The translations under genes were made by a program, and so were the position numbers. Positions 56,971 to 64,000 of a DNA stretch of 64,000 nucleotides are shown here, piece after piece. The stretch is from Rhizophagus irregularis (taxonomy: Eukaryota > Glomeromycota > Glomeromycetes > Glomerales > Glomeraceae). Each line of letters opens with the position of its first letter. Position 1 is the first letter of the stretch. The notes below the pieces were generated by a model that saw nothing but the letters and a program-made list of their open reading frames with translations, had not been told where the DNA came from and did not search any database. The DNA lies in assembly GCF_026210795.1 (NCBI RefSeq), contig NC_089444.1, positions 1,850,501-1,914,500 of the forward strand, given 5' to 3'.

Positions 56971-59708
56971 TTAATCTTCTTTCTCAACGTCAATCTCATT
57001 AAAATCATCATTTTCGAGGAAACTGTATGTATATATTTTAACACATCCATCTAGATTAATTAAAAAAGAAAGAATTTCTGATCTTAGTATTAATTCGCCA
57101 ATTTGTATCTATCATAAAGTACTTTTATTCTACTAACCATCTGCACAAGTAAATAACAATGGTTTCCATGGATGAAAAATTACGTCTCTTACTTCTAAAT
57201 CTACAAAAAAATTATTTGATTTTTCTAAAAAAAAAATCCAACAATTTAAATACTATTTTACTTACCATCATGATCTCTTAATATACCAGTAACTTGTCCA
57301 TTTTTTAAATTGAATATAAATACACCACCGTCCATAGTTGGTGCAGCAAGATATCGCCCGTTTGAAGAAATCTTTATAAGCCATGAATTAGAATGATAAC
57401 TATACTCAAAAATTAAATATACTAATAATTAAAGAACTAATAATTAAAAAATCTTATTATAAAAAATTATAAATGTATGTAAAAATATCTTACTCTTTGT
57501 GGTGATATCGTCTTATTTCTTCAAGATTAAATGATCCACCTTTTTTCGTTGGAAAATTTAACTTGTGTAATATACAAACATTAACTCTTGACGCTTTTCA
57601 TTGAAAATAGGACAAACCAATTATTATTATGTCAATGTATTCATCTTCACCTTAAAAATTTTAATATTACCTATTTTACCACCTTCTGCGTCTAAAATTT
57701 CGACACCACGCGTAATAAGATAAGCGCTTTTTGGTTTTGATGATTTCTTTATTGCTTTACTACTACCCTCTTGTGCACTATCATTGTCATCTGAATCTCC
57801 TTCCAAAGATTCAACAGGATATATGAATTTGGCGCAGTCACAATATTGGGAATACATATTTCCAGAAAATGTTTGCACAAGCTTTAAAATAGAATCTCCT
57901 TTTCTTTAGAAAATACAATAGAAAAAATATCTATTAACATGATAGCAATTTTGTAATAATAAGTAAATACCTGTGCTGCTTCAAAATCATATAATCGAAC
58001 ATGTTCATCGGTAGCAGCCATGAAGTATCTGTTTCCAGTATTCGGAACAAATGAAACAGTGAACGCCATACAAGTTATACCATCTTCCATTCGTGTTTTG
58101 CTTATAAGAGTACTTGAAAGATTCCATGATATGTTAATTTAATATATATGCGTAAATAATAAGTGGAATTTTCATGAGAATTTTATTTACTCACGTCCAA
58201 TCTTCTTGTAATTTCCATTTGATAATATAACCATCCTGACTGGTAGTTAGAAAATAAGGCTCTCCTTTGTACGTAATATTCTTTATACATAAAACTTCCT
58301 CAGAATGACCCTCGAGTCTTGCAATGACTTTTCCAGAAATTACATCAAAAATCTGTTTGACAACAGTATATATAATATAACTACTTTATGTCTAATAAAT
58401 ATACTTAAATGTGACACATATCACCGTTAACATTTACCTTCAAAGGACATGGTAGAATATGATTGTCATCATCTTCTTCAGACCATCGATTTCGGTCTTT
58501 CAACTTGCCACCAACAACCAGGTGTGTTTGATTATAAGTGAATTTACCGACAAAAAATTCGTCAATATTTTTTTCCTAAAAATAGCAACTAAAAAATATT
58601 AAGTTTCTGTGATATAATTAAATATTAACAACCTGATATACCTCAGTGTCTCTCAATTTTTGAATTAATTTGAATTCTCTTGTGTCCCAAATTCTTGCAG
58701 CTCCTACATTACAAAATGTTACGAGCATCGTTCCATCTGGTGATAAGGTCATTCCAGTAATTGGTCCTTAAAAGAAAATGCATAATAAATCAGTAATCGC
58801 TACAATAATATTTTACTGGCCAAATAAATGAATGTAATTACCCTGATCACGCACATCTACATTGATCAACTGAAGTTGATACTGAAAATTAAGATAATTT
58901 ATCATTCCAGTATTACTTTCTGCATGAAATTGCCAGTAATTATCAGGATATGTGCTGGCAAGTTTATCAATATTGCATGGAACATATTGTGGCGCTTTTG
59001 ATCCCTGTTTAAAAGTTATTATATGAATAATTTAGTGATCGGTGAATCAGCCAATTCACTATTTAAAATTAATAAGATAAATAAGATAAATACCTCTAAT
59101 TTCTTCGTTTTTTTTGACTTTGTTGATAGTACAGCTTTCGATTTACCTTTGGAATTTGTAATTTCTTTACCCTTTGAGATACTACTGCCAGATTCCTTAT
59201 TTTTTATTCTAAGTTTAATAATCGCTGTTTTCTTTTCCTGTTTTACTGATGATTCGTCACACGAATTATCGACTTCCTTCTTTTTATCTTTTTTACCCGT
59301 AGTAATTGTTTGAGTATCCTCTAAATTAGATTTTTCTCCTGCTCCTTCTATTTTAAGATTATCGGAAGTTGTTTCAATTTCTGGTTGTTGAAGTGGCTTA
59401 GTAGTTGCTTTATGATTTTTTTTATCTTTTTCGGATATTGTCTTTGCTTTTTTTTTCTTTGCTTCAAGTGCAGCTTGTCTTTCTGTTAATCGCGCCTGTT
59501 CTGTTAACAACTGTTCTTGTTTTCTCTTTGATAACGTTGAAGTACGTTGACTTCGTCTTAATGCCTACGATAAACAATAATATAAATTAAATAATATTAT
59601 TTATTACAATATAATATCAAATACTCAAAAATGACGGTGAAAAACTTTTATTTCTTTTCAAAGAAGTTCTTTTGAATAATTAAACCTTACATTTTGCTCC
59701 CCCGACAT
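56971..59708 (-). CDS. WD40-repeat protein with basic N-terminal region
   Basis: The gene starts at ATG 59708 (MSGEQN, then an intron). Next is a Lys/Glu-rich coiled region (LRRSQRTSTLSKRKQEQLLT, EQARLTERQAALEAKKKKAK) and a long low-complexity basic segment to about 59090. The folded part begins APQYVPCNIDKLASTYPDNY and contains WD-type blades: ITGMTLSPDGTMLVTFCNVG with AARIWDT, PLKIFDVISGKVIARLEGHS, YFLTTSQDGYIIKWKLQEDW, YFMAATDEHVRLYDFEAAQL, KISSNGRYLAAPTMDGGVFI, and VIFHPWKPLLFTCADDGCVK IYTYS across a short join. The C-terminus is acidic (ENDDFNEIDVEKED, stop 56971). About eight exons. I cannot assign a specific orthologue. The basic N-terminus suggests a nuclear protein (inference). Confidence 0.8.
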
Positions 59709-60569
59709 TTTTTTTTTTTATTCCGCTTCAAATAAGAATTTATACCAAGTTAAAAATTGTGTTTTTTTAAAGAAATTCGATCAAATAAAACGAAAAATAA
59801 AAAAAAATCGAAATAAAAAGTCTAGACAATCGAACTAAAGTGACATAAACGTTTTCGTAATTTACACGAAATTCTACACAAATTAGCCTTTGAATGCAAT
59901 AAAATGGCCTTTGAATGCAAGAATTGCAAATTCGGATACTAAATGTCAAAACGCGTTCATTTTTAAATAATGCAGTTGTTTCACAGTAATTTAATCCACG
60001 TGATCAGGATAATTTTACGAGGTAATTTCCGTTGCTTTTTAGGTAAATGACGCGATCCAATTAATGTAAAAAGAATCGGAAATAATATTCAGTCAATTCA
60101 TATTTTTCAAATATGGGAAAATGGTTGCGTAATTAACGCGTTAAAAATTTAATCTCTCGGTTGTCTAAGTGTAATATGTACTTTTTTTTATTAATTTTAT
60201 TAATAGAATATTTTTTTAATTCTTTTTTTCTTCATTAACGTTTTTTTCTTTTTAATCAAAAAAAAAAAATAAAAAAAATAAAAATAAAATAAAATTTTAA
60301 GCGAAAAAATAAAAATTTTAAAGAAATTATTATTAAACTAATTAATCAAAAGAAGTGATAAAATTGACCAGAAACTATATTACAGTAAGAAAAATCCTTT
60401 TTTTTTTAGAAAAGAAAAAAAAGGAGATTTAAATAAAATTTCACCCAATTAATCAATCCCTTTTTCTCTATTTCCATACCAAAAGAAAAAAGAATCTACA
60501 TTAAAATTAACATCCAAAACATAATAAAATAAAAATTTTTTTTTTTTAAAAAATAAATGGTGATCTGTA
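59709..60569. other. Intergenic spacer, WD40 gene / SH3 gene
   Basis: The WD40 gene's promoter and the SH3 gene's 3' UTR lie here; both genes are on the minus strand. The stretch 60180-60420 is dominated by A and T homopolymers. I see no gene. Confidence 0.4.
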
Positions 60570-62616
60570 CTAGGAAAAACTATCCCTTGCGCCATCAAAT
60601 CCTTCAATATAATTATCATTATCTCTATTACTTCTAACTTGTCTAACTTCACCGATATCGCCTAATTCGCTCTCATTTTCGTCCATCCTTCTCATACTAG
60701 AATATCTTCTTGGTAGATTTTCAACGCTATTATTCAAACTTTGTCTTGATCTCTCATCTGATAATTGACTAGATGCCGGACTTTCTCCAAAGACCATTAA
60801 TCCACCACCTTCTCTGCTTTCCAGATTATCACTTCCATTATTAATATCATCTAAAGTCGAATCAGTCGTATATGGTGGTTCACCTGCTATTGCTATACTT
60901 ATACTCCGACTTGCACTTTCACTTCCGTTTCCGATAGTATTATTATATTCAGCAGAAGTGGGGGGTGTATTATCATCACCAACATTACCAACGAATTCTG
61001 CAACACAAACATTAGGAAAAGCACCTTCACTTCCTGTACTCCTATTTATCCCTACAGCCCATCCATCATCAAATCTTTGCTTAACTTCTATTATATCATT
61101 TAAAGATAATTCCAATTCATCAGGTAATTGTGCTGAATAAGGAAATAGCACAACTACTAAACTCACTTCTTCTCTTACACCAGAATCGGAGTTAGGTGAG
61201 GATATATGTCGAATTGATGTAGTTGATGAATTTGCTGTTCCCGTTAAAGGAGGCGAAGGCGTAGGTATACTTAAAGTTACATTTGGATTATAGTTATTTA
61301 CATTTAAATTAAATCCTATATTTCTATTTCCTGTATTATTATACATATTATTATCATAATGAGAATTGTTATTAGTTCCACTCATAGCCAAATCAACACC
61401 TTCAGCACTTATGTTTGATAATAAACTTCCAGTACCAGTATTTGAAGGAGTATTGGGCGTTACGCTACTATGCGAACGTCTTCCAATCATTTCCGTTGAT
61501 GCTCCGTATTGATTATGACCATCAACATTTGGAGGTCTGAAATAAAAATATGGAGTTGCAAAAAAACTGCTTCTATCTCCTTTTCCGTGTCGTTTTTTTA
61601 CACAACAAAATATAATGACACCCAATACTAAACAACCTCCTACTATTGTACCCAACACTAGTGCTAATCTGCTCGCATTATTACTTTTGCCATCAAATGC
61701 TTCTATACCTGATGCGTTGTTAGGCAAATTTGATGGCGTTAAGATTGTCGGTGCAGAATCGCTTACCGATGGTGCATTCTGAAAACATTCTAATATATCT
61801 TTAGCCGTGTCACAACACGAATTTGAGTTATCGCTTTTGCAATATGAGCATAATCCATTTGTATCAAACTGAAATCCTAAATAAAGGAAATAGAAAAATT
61901 AACATCCGTTTGAATATCTCTTATCTCATTTCATACAACATACCACAATTAACTAATTCATTTTCTTCTCCAGAGATACAATTTTCAGAGTCGTCAGCGG
62001 AATTTTGAGGATTTTCACACCATCTATTCAAATCTTCCAATTTCTCATCAATATTAAAAATTATCTCAGTAGTGCAAACGTTAGGACTGTAAGATATTTC
62101 TAGTAAAGATGCTAGATGATCTTTACAAGTTCGTTTACACAATTTCCTTTCTTTTAACGAAGAATTATTACATATTTTACTTTGAGGTCCTTGCACAAGG
62201 TATGCACAAATTGTTGTCAGAGTATACCTTGCATAGACAGTAAAGCTTGATGCTATTTCAGAAGAGCACATTTCCGCATTTAAAGAAGAATTTGCATCGT
62301 CTTTATATTTCCACTTAATATATTGAGTATTTACATAATTCATAATTAATTCATCAAATATGGTTATATTTTCTGCATTCAATAGCCAATCAAAATTTGT
62401 ATCAAAAATAGCTCCACTTGAGTTTTGAAAGGACGGTAATGATTGTGAAGAAGCTGAGGATATATAGTATTGTGAGAAAGCGGGACATGTTACTGTGTTA
62501 GTAAGTGGAAGGCATGGTGGTGCTTTTACTGCTTGAGAATAACTTGCTAATGGATAAAAAGTTAAAAGGATTATAAGGTTGAGGAGAATTATTTTGAATT
62601 TTAATTTTGATGACAT
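60570..62616 (-). CDS. Membrane-anchored SH3-domain protein
   Basis: Two exons, 62616-61944 and 61876-60570, give 659 residues. The first exon has a signal peptide ([20 protein letters not shown] to ASYSQA), then a Cys-rich extracellular region ([72 protein letters not shown]). A TM segment ([20 protein letters not shown]) precedes the cytosolic [12 protein letters not shown]. After a long Ser/Asn-rich linker comes an SH3 domain ([54 protein letters not shown]) and a Ser-rich tail ending [10 protein letters not shown]. The architecture resembles fungal membrane SH3 scaffolds used in signalling and polarity (family knowledge); the ligand is unknown. An upstream Met at 62703 would add 29 residues and weaken the signal peptide. 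Confidence 0.85.
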
Positions 62617-63947
62617 TTCGTCAGTATAGGCATTTTTGATAGGAGTTATTAGTCGTTCAGTTTTAATAAAAAGGAGGGAGAGATAACTCTCAAAAATGGA
62701 CACTCTTCTTAATTTCGGTTTACTAAAACTAAAAAATTAAAAGAACCATTAAAATTAGAATATATTGTTAACTGAATTGTTGTTTTATGTAAATGATTTT
62801 AATAACTTACTTTTTTGTCAATAAATTTTTATATTTTCATTGTTCGTTGTTCGAAATAATTTTATAATATATAAAAAAGTTATTATTATATATAAATATA
62901 AATATAAATACAAAAAAAAAAAAATAAAGTAAAAAAAAAACAATAAAATAAAATAAAATAAAAAATAAAAATAAAAAAAAATAAAAAACAAAAATAAAAA
63001 ATAAAAAGTTTCAAATAAAATTATCTTTTTATTAATTTGATTAAAGGAAAAAATAAAAACATAATAAGTATTTCACTTTGCATACTGGCAAAAAATCCGG
63101 AATTTTAATCTTTTTTTCTCACAAAAAAGATACAGCAAAACTATACTTTTATTACCTAGTTACTATACTTTAAAAAAGTTTAAGCTTACTTCACACATAC
63201 ATTAGCATACATACATTCAAACGACAATTCGGTTTGGACGATTTATGAGTATACGAAAAGGAAAAAAAGAAAAGGATCCTTTGAGAAAAGTTGGTGTAAA
63301 TGATAATTAATTTAAAAAAATTAGCGGAAAAATATATAAAGAACAATTTAGTTCATCAGATCCTTATTAGGAAATGTTCCCTTGAGGCGATTGTGTTCGT
63401 GCTTGTAATACAACTTCATAACCGATTTCGATACACGGTCTTTTTAGTTTATAAAGATATATCTGATATTTATTATATTACAAAATAAGAAATTTGCGCG
63501 GGTTTACATACAATAAGAATAGAGACTTTACGCCGTAATTCAAGTTTACTAGACGAGGCTTTTAAAAATGTTATATTAGGAAATATCCGTAATTTCATCT
63601 TACGCAGCAAACTCTTTCATTTAAATTTTAAACTTAGTAAAGTAGAATTACAAAGTAAAAAATAAGTTGTTATCTGTTAATATATCTACTGAGAAAAACC
63701 TATCCTTTTTGTAAAAGTTGTTTTCCTTTTTGAAATTTAAAAAGGGATCCTTTTTTTCTTTACTGGTAAATCAACTGCGTATGCTTAAGAATTAAGAAAA
63801 GATTTGATTCGCTTGTACAACATGTATACAGATTGCTTTGTAATTTTGTTTCACAATATCTCTATAAATAAACACGTTATAATAAACGCGTATTTTTTTC
63901 TTTTTACCTGTTTTTTTTTAAAAAAAAAAATTATAATCTAATCAAAA
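62617..63947. other. Intergenic region with A-rich low-complexity tracts
   Basis: 1.3 kb upstream of the SH3 gene (minus) and of a possible plus-strand gene at 63948. 62880-63010 is almost pure A with AAAATAAAATAAAATAAAA repeats, and 63890-63930 has T/A runs. Short frames here lack coding character. It presumably holds the divergent promoters. Confidence 0.4.
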
Positions 63948-64000
63948 ATGAGCTTCGCGATTAATTTTATTATTGATCATCCTGATGACGAAAATCAAAT
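63948..64000 (+). CDS. Possible N-terminus of a gene running off the window
   Basis: ATG at 63948 in an A-rich context (CAAAAATGAG) opens a frame reading MSFAINFIIDHPDDENQ to the window edge. The position after a T/A-rich leader, as with other genes here, and the codon pattern favour a real start, but only 17 codons are visible and I do not recognise it. Confidence 0.35.
   Translation, partial: MSFAINFIIDHPDDENQ

Noticed and set aside
59023-59313. Plus-strand frame of 96 codons
   Set aside because: It is antisense to the Lys/Glu-rich region of the WD40 gene, whose frame is supported by the downstream WD repeats.

Overview
The window looks like nuclear DNA of an early-diverging, TE-rich, AT-rich fungus. 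The best fit is an arbuscular mycorrhizal fungus of the Rhizophagus type (Glomeromycotina). This is inferred from the very low GC, short GT-AG introns of about 60-110 bp, many Helitron, MULE, Plavaka, pogo and Tc1 relics, and fungal housekeeping genes such as mL40, RPC82 and a p24 protein ending in KKLV. I could not search any database, so the species is an inference.

The window has two compartments. From 1 to about 37.7 kb it is a transposon graveyard. A roughly 1.7-2 kb retroposon-like family occurs eight times. It encodes a small basic ORF1-like protein, shows no reverse transcriptase, and two copies have clean 15-16 bp target duplications. Many elements are nested in one another: a pogo/Tigger transposon at a TA site, a 1.2 kb element with a CTG duplication, several MITE-like families with readable duplications (3 bp, 8 bp), a Tc1-like transposon inside a Plavaka-type transposase relic, a FAR1/MULE relic, and two Helitron relics. 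A multi-exon gene with D, D and E residues spaced like a DDE nuclease and a Cys-rich tail (765-6468) was split by one retroposon copy. A Ser/Arg-rich exon, a Myb/SANT-like exon and a SAM-domain gene are also present.

From about 37.7 kb to the end there is a gene-dense island with little recognisable TE sequence: RPC82 (Pol III subunit), mL40 (mitoribosome), a NELF-B/COBRA1-like gene with a perfect 21-copy 20-bp tandem array in an intron, ornithine aminotransferase, ribosomal protein uS8 with a 14-nt last coding exon, the phenylalanyl-tRNA synthetase beta subunit (11 exons, 601 residues), a p24-alpha cargo protein, an EZH2/KMT6-type H3K27 methyltransferase, a WD40 protein, and a membrane-anchored SH3 protein. 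A last gene may begin at 63948. The island genes do not form one pathway. They serve transcription (RPC82, NELF-B), translation (uS8, PheRS beta, mL40), chromatin (EZH2), secretion (p24), amino-acid metabolism (OAT) and probably signalling (SH3). Gene pairs are arranged divergently (RPC82/mL40, NELF-B/OAT, uS8/PheRS) or convergently (mL40/NELF-B, OAT/uS8, PheRS/p24).
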